Shown in pieces: positions 37,584 to 48,407 of a stretch of DNA of 64,000 nt. The translations under genes and the position numbers were made by a program. Location: contig MU603930.1 in the NCBI GenBank assembly GCA_025201845.1, positions 42,310 to 106,309 on the forward strand. Direction: 5' to 3'. The DNA is from Martensiomyces pterosporus. Taxonomy: Eukaryota; Kickxellomycota; Kickxellomycetes; Kickxellales; Kickxellaceae. The notes beneath the pieces were generated by a model. That model saw only the letters and a list, made by a program, of their open reading frames with translations. It had not been told where the DNA came from and made no database searches. The stretch's first letter is position 1. Each line of letters opens with the position of its first letter.

Positions 37584-39130
37584 TTCTTTTTATGGCTCTT
37601 AGATACGGCGTTGATGGGAAAACTGTGCCAATAGTTTACTACAATACATACATATATGTGATGGGAGTGTGTGGAAAGAGGTTTGCGGATATATGTGCTG
37701 TGCATTCTTCTGTTTGCGCCCAGCCCCTGGGCAGCAGGGTTGGTATTTAAATGAAAAGTGGACAGCTGCCACGGGTGCTGTGTGTGATCAGGAAAAACAA
37801 AGAGACAACCCTCCACGTCCGCTATATGGATGTGGCGAAATAGCGCGAGTGGTGATCGCCTATTGTGATAGCAGATGGTGTCACGGTGCACCCACGCGCA
37901 TTTATTGTCGCCACAGTTTGCGTTGTGGCGGGTGCAACATAGGACAAATGGGCGATCTCCACTTCTCTCCACAGTAGGACTGTGCAAGGAGAGAGAGGGC
38001 ACAAAAGTCTGCACATAACAATACATGGTGGCATATCACGAGTGTGGCTCGACGATAGATGATGGCGCGATCAGCCTAGTAGAGAGAGAAGGTGAGCAGG
38101 CAGTGTCAATACAATAGCCTGTGGGCAGAAGCAGCAGCGGTATTCAGCTACAAGGCAGAGGCGGAGGAAGAGCCGACAGCTTATTTGAGCAAGCAATTGT
38201 GGAGCAGGCAGAAGCAGCAGCGGTATTCAGCTACAAGGCAGAGGCGGAGGAAGAGCCGACAGCTTATTTGAGCAAGCAATTGTGGAGCAGGCGTCAATAA
38301 GGTGGGGGGTCTATTGTACAATCCAGCGCGCTATTAGACTCTTGTGTGTCAGAATAGATCGTGTAGCAACCTCTCCTATTCCGACAATAAGAGGGGGGTT
38401 TCATTATATTCACCCACCCCCGTACAATTCATACGAGCAACAGGTTTCCCCCCGTATGTGCCTGGCATGGTTGATAGGCATTGGTGGCCAATAGCTGGCT
38501 TCCTCCCTTGTGACCGCACAGACAATAAAGCATGGGATGGCGTGGCTAGTGAATGGATCTGGAGGTTGTTTGGCATTTAAAATCAACAACACCGCCCCTC
38601 TTGCTGCCCTTGAATGCTCTACTTCTGGCCAACCCTTCACTGCACACCCTTATTGTTTCAAGAGCAGACAATCGACAGACCTTAGGATTCAGGGCTGTTC
38701 AGGTATGTGGTTGTGTGGAATTCAAGGGGCAGGGGCTCTGGCTGCATTTGCATTTGTAGGCTGCATTATTCGAGGGCAGTGGAAATGTGCGCCCGCAAGT
38801 AGAGGAACAGGCAGTGGTGGCACTAGATGCAGAAATAGAACATGAAGTCAACGCTAAAACAATAAATCAACCGGCGTTTCGCAAGCACTGCTGCTGGCTG
38901 GCGCTGGCTGTGTCTGGCTGGCAAGAGGCGTATTACAAGATGCACTGGCACAGCCTGCACAGAAGTAGATAGGAGCAGTGAGAGAAGGAAATAAACTACG
39001 TATATTTAGAGAAAGAGGAAAAGAAAGTGATAAAGGAGGACACAGGTATGCTGGGCAAGCCGAGGCTACCAGCAGTGCCAAACACATGCTCTGTCTGCCT
39101 CGCAAAACAGGTGTAGAAATATGAACGCAA
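37584..39130. other. Intergenic, HMG gene 2 promoter to RRM gene 3' end
   Basis: Contains an 83-bp perfect tandem duplication (38124-38292). The minus strand near 37740-37755 reads CATTTAAATACC about 160 bp upstream of HMG gene 2, a possible TATA-like element. No coding exon was recognised. Confidence 0.55.
38124..38292. repeat. Perfect direct tandem duplication, 83-bp unit, two copies
   Basis: Copy 1 is 38124-38206 and copy 2 is 38207-38289, with identity running on to 38292. The unit begins GGCAGAAGCAGCAGCGGTAT and ends CAATTGTGGAGCA. No difference between copies was seen, so the duplication is recent or actively homogenised. Confidence 0.95.
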
Positions 39131-42100
39131 TTACATGTTGTGGCGCTTGCCATCGCCCCGGTCGCCGTGATCGCCTGCCAGCGAAAGGCCCTGCCTTGGT
39201 CGCGAGGTGCCCCCGCCACGAGCAGTATCCACGCTCTGGGTTGAGGCAAGGTCATGCTGGTGGCTGGGTCCCTTTGGAGCCCAATGCGTGCTTGCTGACG
39301 AAGACGCAGCCGATCCTCTGCGGGCCAGCATGTCATTCGCCCGCCTATCTGCGCGCTCGTCTAAGCCTGGTATCGCTTTCACGTCTCCGCCGATTTCAGC
39401 AGCAGCCTCCTCGAGCCCCCAGGTCTTCAGAGGAATGCCTCCGCTGCTGCTTGCGAAGAGAGCTGTGCCGCCAGCACCGTGGTAATGCGGCGTGGCATCT
39501 TTGCTGGGGGTTTGTGCTGGGAGAGGAGGTGGTGGCAGTGGTGGCGGCTGCCCTGAGCTGTGAACCATGGGCAAAGGCGGGGGCTGCATCAGCACAGCTG
39601 TGGCTGGCTGGTGCGGCGGAGGCGGGGGTGGCAGGCGTGGTGCTGCCATCGGCTGCGAGTGGAGCGGCGATGATACTTGCTTCTGCTGCTGCTGCAACTG
39701 TGCAGTTGGCAGCACAGTGTACATCGGCATATACACCAACGTTCCAGGCGGAAGATACGGGTTTTCGACTGTTGGCGCTCCAGGGGCAGGCAGGTTAGCT
39801 GGGGGCGGTGGCAGCTGTGATAACGGCGGCGCTGGCGGCTGGGTCTGATGGACAAGCGCGTGCTGAGGCGTAGGTGCGATCTGTGGAGCTGGTGGTGAGT
39901 ATGTTTGCCCAACTGTCGGTGCAGCTGTCTTGTTAGCATGGGCTGCCTGCACATGCGCTGGGGTCACAAGCTGCCAGCCATTCGGGCCAGGGGGATACAT
40001 GTAAGCCGGCTCAGGGATGCCAGCCCCTGTTCCCTCAAACGGCATGCCGATGGCTGGCGAGCGTCCAGTAGCACCGAGTGGTAGCTCGGCGCTGTGGTAG
40101 CCAGCAGAGCTGCTGCCTGCCGCATGGCCATACGCGCTCCCGTCCGGATACCGGGGTGTCGCTGGATGCATTTCCCCCGCAATCGAGGTGACGCTGGTGG
40201 CCATCATGGACTGTGCGCCTGGGAACAGCACATGGTCCAGCAGCACCGGGGCGTTGGCGTGGACAGGGACCGCCAAGCCCGCAGGGCTGATGGGCCGAGG
40301 GTGCTGGCTCCGTGTCGACGCATGGGGCAATGCCTCGCCAGACAGCTTTTTCTTTTTACCCAGCCGGTAGGGCGCACCGCCCATCTCGTCAGCTGCCAGC
40401 GGGTACGGCTTTGCGTGTATTCGCGGGTGCCCATGCTTGCCTAAACGGAATTTGGGGTGCCGGGAGTCCAGAAACCCCTCGCGCTTTGACACTCTGCTCA
40501 TGCGCGACGCCCCGCCGTGCATCGCTTGCAGCGGTTTCTGGTATGGCGCTTGCTCATACAGAGACTGCTGCGAATACTGCTGCTGATGGTGCGGTTGTGT
40601 CTTTTGGAGATGTAGCACCTGCGATGGCTGAGGTGGGTGTCTATGCAGAGTACAAGAGCAAACCCCACCACGCTTAGCACGTGCATACAATATCGACCGA
40701 TGAATCATGCGGCACAATGCGCTATCGATAGCCGGAGGAGCATGTGCCTTTGTAGGCAGTGGTGGTGACGGCGGTACTTACGGGCAGTTTTTAGCAATGT
40801 GGCCTATCTGCTGACAGTTGTAGCATGTTTCGCTCAAGTCCCCGGGCGGGGGACCGAACACCCCGCGCTCGCGGTTTGAGAGCTCGACACGCAGCCTGGT
40901 GCCCATGAACTCGATTTTGTCGAGCGCTTCTGCCGCGCGGCTGGCGTTTGACCGGTCATCGTACTCCTATAAATGCAAGTGAGCAGGGTCAGGAGACAAT
41001 GGGAGACGTATTCGGAAGCAGGGGGTGGAACGGCAGATTTAGTACAATCGCAGGTCAATACATGTGTGGGGTGCGCAGAGGGAAGCGAATGCCATTTTGT
41101 ACAGCATAGCCAAACAAAGAGAGAGGAAACAAAAGCCACGCTAACGCCCTGCACCCTCCACAAAGGCCACTAACAATGGCAGAAGCAGCAAGGGGTATTG
41201 GCGGCACAGGCAGACAGCCCCGAAAGCCCTAAATGCAGATTCTGGTAACGGGGGACAGCAGCAAAAAGCGGCTGCCATTACAGCCAGCAGCCAGCAGCCA
41301 AATGTGGCATAAGCGAGAGGCTGGGAGTGGGCTGTCAGCAAACGGTAGCCAGCCGCGTGTCTTTAAGCTGGGATTGCGGCCGCCATCAAGTTTGGAGCTC
41401 CAAAGTTGAGCGGGTGCTTCCATGCACATGTGCAACGGGCTAATAAACAGGTGCGCATATTTGCACCGTGCATGGCAAAGCGACAGGTGCAGTTGGACAT
41501 CTGATTCTGCAACAGAAACAAGCGCGTGATGCGCAAGCAGTGGTTGTCGACAGCAGAAGCGACGGGAAGAGAGAGATTGTCACTCGTTTTCGTGTGGGCC
41601 ACAATGAAAGCGACAAAACAAAGGACTGGCAGTGCTTGAATACATAAAGCACACATTCTCCTGCCAGCTCCCGCCCACAGTAGATAGCAAGGGCTCACGA
41701 TGCACACAGTGCGTTGATAGCAAGAAAGAGCCGTTGAGGAGCGAAAAGAGGAGAGAGGGGCTTGGATGCGAATTGCACATGCTGCCGATGGTTAAATATT
41801 TACCGGCATCCCTGCCGTGCACGCGTGCAACACCACTGCAAGCCAAAAAGCACAGCAGCATATGCCTGTCTCAGATGGGTCCTTCCGAGGAAACAGATAC
41901 GAAGCAAGGCGCCTGCCGCTGCAGCAGCAGCAATAGTGGACAATAGTCGCTCCACACACAAAGCCCAATGCCTCTAAATCGAGGCGAGGATAATGGTGCA
42001 TTGGCAGGGCAGTTATCGAAATAGGCTGGCACGCTGGTGTGCTGCTGCTCTCCCATTTCTATGCGGGGAGTGAATGCCGAGTTCCAGAGTCCACGCAGCG

Positions 42101-42747
42101 CGAGAGAGGAATGCGAAAACAAGCCGAGGCTGCTTTAGGCGAGATTCATGGTGCATCGGTGCGAGGGCGAAAAGCCAGCTCAAGAAGGGCGCAGCTCAAA
42201 CAGAGCAACGGGTGGACAGATGGCGGGCGAAGCGCGCGGAGGGGGCGTATTGGAGAGGGGCATGGCTGAGCAAACATTGGCGTGTTTACGGACACCCAGG
42301 CGTCTGTCTGCTTGTGTGTTTGAGCTGTGAATGAGCCCGCATAAGGGCCTATGCATGGGGGGGGGGGAGCTTGCAAGCGCATTCAATGAGCGTGCCATTA
42401 GTTTTGCCAGCCAGCAGCCCGTGCCGGAAACATGGCAGAAATGGAGCTAGCCACCCCACACGCAAACAGGCACAATGAACAATCCCTGCCAGCTTGCTTG
42501 TAAGCACAAGGGCGCAGAGAGGCCATCCACCGCTAATAGCAGCGTGGGTGTGGGGTGTGGAGTGGAGTGGAGTGGAATGTGGGGACAGGGCGGATAAAAT
42601 AGGCGGGGCAGAAGGAGGTGCCTTACTTACAATGAAGGCGTATGTGCCTTTTCTGTCGATGCTGAGGATAGAGCCGTGCTCTTGGAACAGCTCTTGTAGA
42701 TTCTTCTCTTTTATTCGCTCGTTAAGATGACCTACAAACAGCGTCAT
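39131..42747 (-). CDS. RRM + CCHC zinc-knuckle RNA-binding protein with long P/Q-rich tail (3 exons)
   Basis: A 603-residue protein. Exon 1 is 42747..42631 (39 codons), exon 2 is 40966..40782 and exon 3 is 40640..39131. Introns are 1664 and 141 nt. Joining exons 1 and 2 reconstitutes an RRM (residues 1-72) with RNP2 LFVGHL, RNP1 KGTYAFIEY and a last strand GTRLRVEL. It is the SR-protein-like type. A retroviral-type zinc knuckle CYNCQQIGHIAKNC (C87, C90, H95, C100; CX2CX4HX4C) follows, as in SRSF7-like proteins, but no RS repeats occur. A basic block (RHPKFRLGKHGHPRIHAKPY and YRLGKKKK, about 155-215) precedes about 380 residues of proline/glutamine-rich, disordered sequence. The role is probably in mRNA processing or export; I do not recognise a named orthologue. 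The start at 42747 is the first ATG; the frame upstream has only TTG. Confidence 0.85.
40967..42630 (-). other. RRM-gene intron 1 (1664 nt), splits RNP1 from the next strand
   Basis: Donor GTAAGT after TACGCCTTCATT, acceptor TTTATAG before GAGTAC. It is phase 0 and cuts inside RNP1 (KGTYAFI/EY). The intron holds an 11-G run on the plus strand (42357-42367; poly-C in the transcript) and GGAGT repeats near 42560. No nested gene was recognised. Confidence 0.85.
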
Positions 42748-42836
42748 CCTAGCAGTTAGGCGAGACAAGCACGGTACCTTCCCGTGTTCCTGTGTGCTTC
42801 CTTGCTTCTTGCTACTGCTGCTGCCTGTGCCTGCTG

Positions 42837-42908
42837 TATCTGCTTATGTGCCTCTGCTCGCTGTATCTGTTTATGCGCCTCTGCTCGCTGTATCTGTTTA
42901 TGTGCGTG
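42837..42908. repeat. 27-bp minisatellite, about 2.5 copies
   Basis: Unit TATCTGTTTATGCGCCTCTG plus CTCGCTG: copies at 42837-42863 (two substitutions), 42864-42890 and a partial one from 42891. It lies about 90 bp upstream of the RRM gene ATG and runs into the GTGTGC tract. Confidence 0.85.
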
Positions 42909-42936
42909 TGCGTGTGCGTGTGCGTGTGCGTGTGTA
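42901..42936. repeat. (GTGTGC)n tract
   Basis: About five GTGTGC hexamers following the 27-bp minisatellite, in the 5' flank of the RRM gene. Confidence 0.9.
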
Positions 42937-44827
42937 TCCTACGGCAATAGTACGCACGCCTTTTGCGCTGGACGTCTCGACAAGCACAGCTACCCAATTC
43001 CCGGCTGTGTGCGATGGCTGGGGAGATACAATTGAAGCCGATTGCAGCAGCCGTCTAGTGGCCTGTGTTACGCTGGGTAGGACCTGGATATATGCGTAGC
43101 CACCAGGCAGCCCACTTACTAAGAAGGCTATGAAAGCAGAAATAGTGATTATGAATACAGGAAACACACCGCTCGACGACAGAAAAGGGGACGGAAACTG
43201 ATTATGTGTAAGTAAATAATATAGAAGGAAGACAGGGTGCGACAAGTGTAAAATATACAAACAAATAACATGAAACAAAAAAGTTTGCAAGCGCTGAGGA
43301 GGCGTGTTGGCTGGCTGGGTCTTCTGTGTGCAGCTGTAGGCGGCATCAGCTTCAGCAAAGAGCAGCAGCCATAAAGAAAAGCAGCAGGCAAAGTGGAAAA
43401 CAGCCAAATGGGGGGAGAGGGAGGGGAGGGGACTGCTGGCTGGGATGTTGGGGGTGGAGAGGCAAGGGAAAAGAAAGACATGTGGGGGAGGTGCAGCTTT
43501 TAAAGCACCAGGAGGGGTCCTGGTGGGCAGGGGAGCAGCGGCTTGCAAAGCCTAAACGCTGCACGCGTCTGCGTCCACGGTTTCTGCGTGTTTGCGTAGA
43601 GATTTTGGACTCCGGATCAGAGATTGATTGGCAGACCCAGGGCGAACGACACACCAGCTGCCTTCTGCCATGTTAGTGTGAGCAGGGCAAGTGCTGTCGT
43701 CATCAGCTTGCGTGTGTGCTCAGAGCGAGCAAGAGTCTGTCGGCGCCCACACAAGGCCCCAAACCACATTCCTCACTGATTTCGGCAGCGCTTACGTATC
43801 TGCAGGCTGCTGTTGCTGGCCGCCAAGATATGCTGGCAGGCACATTTCGGCAGGTCTGTATGCGCACACCTGTGTCCCTGAGACACGAGCTCGAGGGCCA
43901 CTGCTACATAGCACAGCACACAGCATTGGCCCAGATAGCCATCGCACATTTTCACCTCTTTTCCACCTTTCCTTTGTGCGGAATGCCGGCCTTGCAAGCG
44001 CACAGTCTTATCCGATTTGCAGCCTTGCACAGCCAGCAGTGCAAGTGGATATTCGATTGTGAGGGATTCCAATTGCGCGTGCTGAAAGCGGTCCATCATG
44101 TCCAGACCTCCATATATGTTACATGTGCAATCGTCTGCGAAGGGCGGCCGTATCTGCACACAAGCCCGAAGAAACGTGGATCAAGCATTGCAGACCACCC
44201 GCGTGCTTCTCGGTGTCATGCCATCACCGGCACACACTCTTCCAGGGGCAGCTTGTGTCGCCTCTCTGCTGCTCCTGCTACGCAGCCAGAGCAGATGGAC
44301 TGAGCAGGCAGGTGCGAGCAACAGCAGCACCGGGGTAGGAACTGCAAATTGGGCACGCCCTTGTGCTCTGCGCTGGGAAAAGCTGCTTCTCGCGCCTGCC
44401 TCTTGCCTGCCCTCAAAATGGCTCGTGTCTGCGAGTCATGCTGCAGTCAACGCAAGCTAAATGGCGATAGCTGAGATGCCTTTCGGTTTTTCCGATTATC
44501 GTCGCTACCAGAAAGATATTCAGATACACATGCAACAGCCGCAGCCACCGCCTGCCTGCCCGTGGCCTGCAATAACTGCCAGTTGCAGGCGCACACAAAC
44601 GCACACACAGGCGGGTCCTCATTCGCCACATGATCCGGATTAGCAGGCGCCGTTTTGGATCACCGAAATTTTTGTAACTGCAGCTTCGCCTCGCTCGCCG
44701 CCTGGAATGCGGGCGCCAGCGGCAGAATGTAGACGCACCAGCTCCTGCAGGTGTCTTCCTTCTCTGCATTTTCGCAGCACGCCCTGAATCGCTATTGCTC
44801 TTTTTATCCTCACACAAAGCCAGCGAC

Positions 44828-47405
44828 ATGCCGCCCGCCAAGAAGTCGCGCAAGCTGTCGCGCAAGGACCTGCAGCAGCTCAAGGAATACGGTGAGCTCG
44901 ACCCGCTGAACATTGCCGACGGCGGAAATGACTTGGACGAGCTAATTAGCAGAGCTATGAGCAAAAAGTACGTCTGCCCACAAAGCACGCACCCCGCTGC
45001 TTGTCCAGGTGGCAGAAAGAAGTGCCACACGGGATAGCACCACCACCCGCTAACAGCTCGCTGATTTTTGCTTGTTCTTTGGAAGTAGTGGCTCGCACAA
45101 GGTCGCAGAGATTTCCTATTCAAGAAGTGGCAAGGAGAGGCGCGAAAGGGGTGGACGGCGCGAGAGACAGCCAAAGACAGCTATCGCAAAGCCGCAAAAG
45201 GCAGCTCGGTCTGATGCGTACACTAGGCTGCTTAAGTCGCTGACCAGCACAGCCAGCGTCCCAGCAAAGAGAGCTGCAATTGTTTCTGACGATGAGGACG
45301 ATAGCGATGAGGATGCTGATCTTGATGATGCTGTTGGCGCAGAGGACAGTTCTGAGGAAGCTGAGCAGCAGATCGAAGAGTTGGCGAGCGAAGACGAAAG
45401 TGGCAGCGAGGAAGGCGAAAATGACGAGGGTGATGAAGATGAGGGCGATGAAGATGAGGATGACCAAGCCAGTGAGGATAGGGATAGCGACGACGACGGC
45501 AAGGGGGCGAGCGAGGTGTACGAGATGCACGACTACATGGCCGGCCATTTCGCTGACGACGACTCTTCACTGATGCATAGGAAGCTTGCTGCCGCCACAC
45601 AAAAGCAGTACACGCAAGTGCCGATCGACGACCCGATCCTTGGCCAAGCTGTTCTGTTTGATGTGGCGGACGAGGGCGTCAAGCCGCCGAATCCAAGGCC
45701 GCTGAAGCAAAAGTTGATCAAGCCATTCCACAAGCTCAACAAGAGCGACCGCCTCTCTGATTTCCAGAGCAGCCTGTTCAACTGGTTCGACCAGTACCGG
45801 GACGTCGTGTACGCTGGCAGGTCGTTCGACAACGAGGACGAGATAACGACTACGTATGCGCTACATGCAGTCAACCATGTGCTGAAGGCCAAGGATCGCG
45901 AGCGCAAGAACAATGCTCGGCTGGCAAAGGCCCATGCAGCCGGGAGGGAGGCTGGCGAGCTGCGTGACCGTGGGTTCACTCATCCGAGGGTCCTCGTTGT
46001 CCTGCCATTCCGAAACAGCGCCTACAAATTTGTCGAGAAGGTCCTCAGGCTTGTTGCAGCTGAGCAGGAGGTAAGTCGTGCAGTCCTTTGTTTATATTGG
46101 CCACCCCTGCACTCGGATGTGTGCTGCAGTGCTTGAATATCCTTTGCTCCCCTGGATTGCTTGCAACCCGCTTGGCAAAGCGCGCTCAAATGGGCATGCC
46201 TTCACCAGTACCCACACACATGCTCATTGCCTTTTTCTACAGCCCGCCTAATGGCTTTCGTACTGCCGTGTGTGCCATTCGCTCCTCTGTAGATGAACAA
46301 GTCCCGGTTTGAAAAGGAGTTTGGCCCTGATGCCGAGGAGGACAAGCGCACCAACAAGCGCAAGCCGGAGGACTACCAGCGCACATTCGAAGGCAACATT
46401 GACGATGCCTTCCGAATGGGCATACAGCTCCGCCACAAGTCGGCCAAGCTCTATTCGGCCTTCTACGCCTCGGACATCATCGTTGCTTCGCCAATTGGAC
46501 TCCGCATGACGACGGGCGCCGAGAGCGGTGAGCGGAGGGACTTTGACTTCCTCTCTTCCATCGAGGTTCTGATTGTTGATCAGTGCGACACGCTGCTGAT
46601 GCAGAACTGGGACCATGTCACGCATATCTTTAGCAACTTGAACCGCATCCCAAAGAAGGACCACGGGTGCGACTTTTCGCGCGTGCACAACTGGTTCCTT
46701 GACGGCACTGCCGAGTACAGGCGCCAGACCATCATGGTTTCGGAGTACATGACGCCCGAGATCCAGGCCCTGTTCAACAGCAGCTGCCGCAGCATTGAGG
46801 GCAAGGTCCGCATCAAGCCAGTGTGCCAGGGCGCAGTCACCGACGTCGTGGCGCAGGTGCCGCAGATCTTCAAGCGGCTGACGGTCAAGCGGCTGCTGAC
46901 AGCCGACGACGACAGGTTTGCGCATTTCGCTGAGAGCGTGCTGCCGGAGCTCGAGAAGTCGGCTTTGGGCGACAAGCACACCGTGATCTTTGTTTCGTCG
47001 TACTTTGACTTTGTCCGCATCAGAAACCACTGCAAGGACCAGGGGCTCTCCTTTGCGGCCATATCTGAGTACTCGACCAGGTCCGAGGCAATGCGCGCGA
47101 GAATGAACTTTTACGAGGGCAAGATCAGCTTTATCCTCTACAGTGAGCGCGCGCACTTTTACCACCGCTACCCGATCAAGGGCATCCACCACATGGTGTT
47201 CTACAGCCTGCCTGACCACCCGCTCTACTACTCCGAGCTGGTCAACCTGATGCTGACCAGCAACGACGAGACCGCGAAGAAGGAGCTGCTCTCGTGCACG
47301 GCCTTCTTCACAAAGTACGACCAGCTCAAGGTCGAGCGTGTTGTTGGCTCAAAGCTCGTTCCGCAGCTCGTCTCTGGCGAGAGATCGCAATATACGTTTG
47401 CATAG
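44828..47405 (+). CDS. UTP25: UTP25 / digestive-organ-expansion-factor, SSU processome (3 exons)
   Basis: A helicase-like component of the U3 snoRNP/SSU processome, needed for early pre-18S rRNA cleavage. Exons are 44828..44967, 45089..46070 and 46293..47405. Donors are GTACGT and GTAAGT; the phase-2 junction after MSK gives an Asn and then GSHKVAEIS. The product is 744 residues (yeast 721, human 756). A lysine-rich start (MPPAKKSRKLSRKDL) and a strongly acidic region (about 90-165) precede the UTP25 fold. That fold has the degenerate DEAD-box-like features VLVVLPFRNSAYKFV, ASPIGLRM and VLIVDQCDTLLMQNWDHV. The C-terminal half carries FVSSYFDFVRIRNHCKDQ, ISEYSTRSEAMRARMNF and IHHMVFYSLPDHPLYYSEL. 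Canonical helicase ATPase residues are not evident, as is known for the family. It is convergent with a cyclophilin gene (160 bp). Confidence 0.96.
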
Positions 47406-47565
47406 ATGGTTCTTACTGCAATTGGTCCCCCAGATAATACAGACATTTGCTATATTGAGAAGCGGCCAATGGCTCTATGTAACGAGAGTATGCCTGTCTT
47501 TTATTATGACTGCTGCGCATCTGGCGTGCATGTAGAGCCAGAGACATCAACCCCAAAGCAGGAGC

Positions 47566-48066
47566 TTAGGCAGACTCCTCGCCGCACTCGTCGATAACGA
47601 TCTTCTCCGATGTGCGGCCGCTCTGGGAGCCCAAGTTCTCGATCTTCTTGACGATGTCCATGCCATCGGTGACCTTTCCAAACACAACGTGGTGGCCGTC
47701 GAGCCAAGGGGTAGACACGGTGGTAATAAAGAACTGCGATCCGTTGGTGTTCGGTCCTGCATTGGCCATGGAGAGGAGGCCAGGGGCCGTGTGGCGAAGC
47801 TTAAAGCTCTCGTCCTCGAACTTGGCGCCGTAGATCGACTTGCCGCCGGTGCCGTTGTGGTTGGTGAAGTCGCCGCCCTGGAGCATGAACTGGGGGATGA
47901 CGCGGTGGAACGAGCAGCCCTTGTACCCAAAGCCCTTCTCGCCCGTGCACAGAGCACGGAAGTTCTCGGCGGTCTTGGGGACGACGTCGGAGCGGAGCTC
48001 CATCACGATCTTGCCCAGGGGCTTGTTGGCGGCGGACACCTTGAAGAAAACGCGGGGGAGAGACAT
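47566..48066 (-). CDS. Cyclophilin A-type peptidyl-prolyl isomerase, copy 1
   Basis: A 166-residue single-domain cyclophilin. Catalytic and cyclosporin-binding residues are all present: Arg and Phe in [16 protein letters not shown], Gln and Met in the same block, Trp in [13 protein letters not shown], and His nearby. It starts [18 protein letters not shown] and ends with the acidic tail [10 protein letters not shown], which differs from the plus-strand paralogue at 58326. No signal or targeting peptide was seen, so it is probably cytosolic or nuclear. The frame is open nine codons further upstream but only to a non-ATG codon. TTTATT (AATAAA on its strand) lies about 60 nt past the stop. Confidence 0.96.
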   Translation of the reverse strand: MSLPRVFFKVSAANKPLGKIVMELRSDVVPKTAENFRALCTGEKGFGYKGCSFHRVIPQFMLQGGDFTNHNGTGGKSIYGAKFEDESFKLRHTAPGLLSMANAGPNTNGSQFFITTVSTPWLDGHHVVFGKVTDGMDIVKKIENLGSQSGRTSEKIVIDECGEESA

Positions 48067-48407
48067 TCTTTTTGGATTCAGATTGCTGTTCAAATGAAAA
48101 GGCAGCGCGGTGGAGGGGCTTGTAGAGTGCGTAAGCGAAAAATAATTTGCCAGAGAAAGAAGAGCAGAGAGCGATGAGGCGATTCGAGTACCAGGAGGCG
48201 ATTGAGGAGCTGGCCAGAACCGGTCCCCGCCCCCTTACCCTTTGCCATCTTTTCGAATACGGTTCGGCTGAGTGCGATATGGCGAGCCGAGGGGTGTGCT
48301 TGATAAGCTGCAGTGCTGGGTCTGGAGACAGATGGCATTTAAAGCAACATAGAGAATAGGGGTGCGTGTTTAGCTTGCTGCATAAAGAGAGAAGAGATGT
48401 AGGTGGG
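48067..48407. other. Intergenic, cyclophilin 1 promoter and ENTH gene 3' end
   Basis: The two flanking genes run in tandem on the minus strand. No extra gene is supportable; a small frame reading [12 protein letters not shown] on the minus strand looks fortuitous. Confidence 0.55.

Larger units (their letters stand above)
42748..44827. promoter_or_regulatory. 2.1 kb divergent intergenic region, RRM gene / UTP25
   Basis: Two divergent start codons bound it. It holds the minisatellite and GTGTGC tract next to the RRM gene. Open frames such as 42898..43548 (-) are low-complexity and lack motifs. No further gene was recognised. Confidence 0.5.

Noticed and set aside
42898..43548. Hydrophobic minus-strand frame, considered as a small membrane protein
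   Set aside because: Begins at a non-ATG codon, ends in translated GTGTGC repeats and lies in a promoter region; no family resemblance.
44413..45174. 253-codon minus-strand frame over the UTP25 first exons
   Set aside because: Overlaps verified UTP25 exons and has no recognisable feature.
27731..47405. Mucoromycota-style sex locus with UTP25 as the flanking RNA helicase
   Set aside because: UTP25 is a different, ATPase-degenerate family from the rnhA helicase that borders sexM/sexP, and it lies 7 kb away with another gene between; no triose-phosphate transporter is present.
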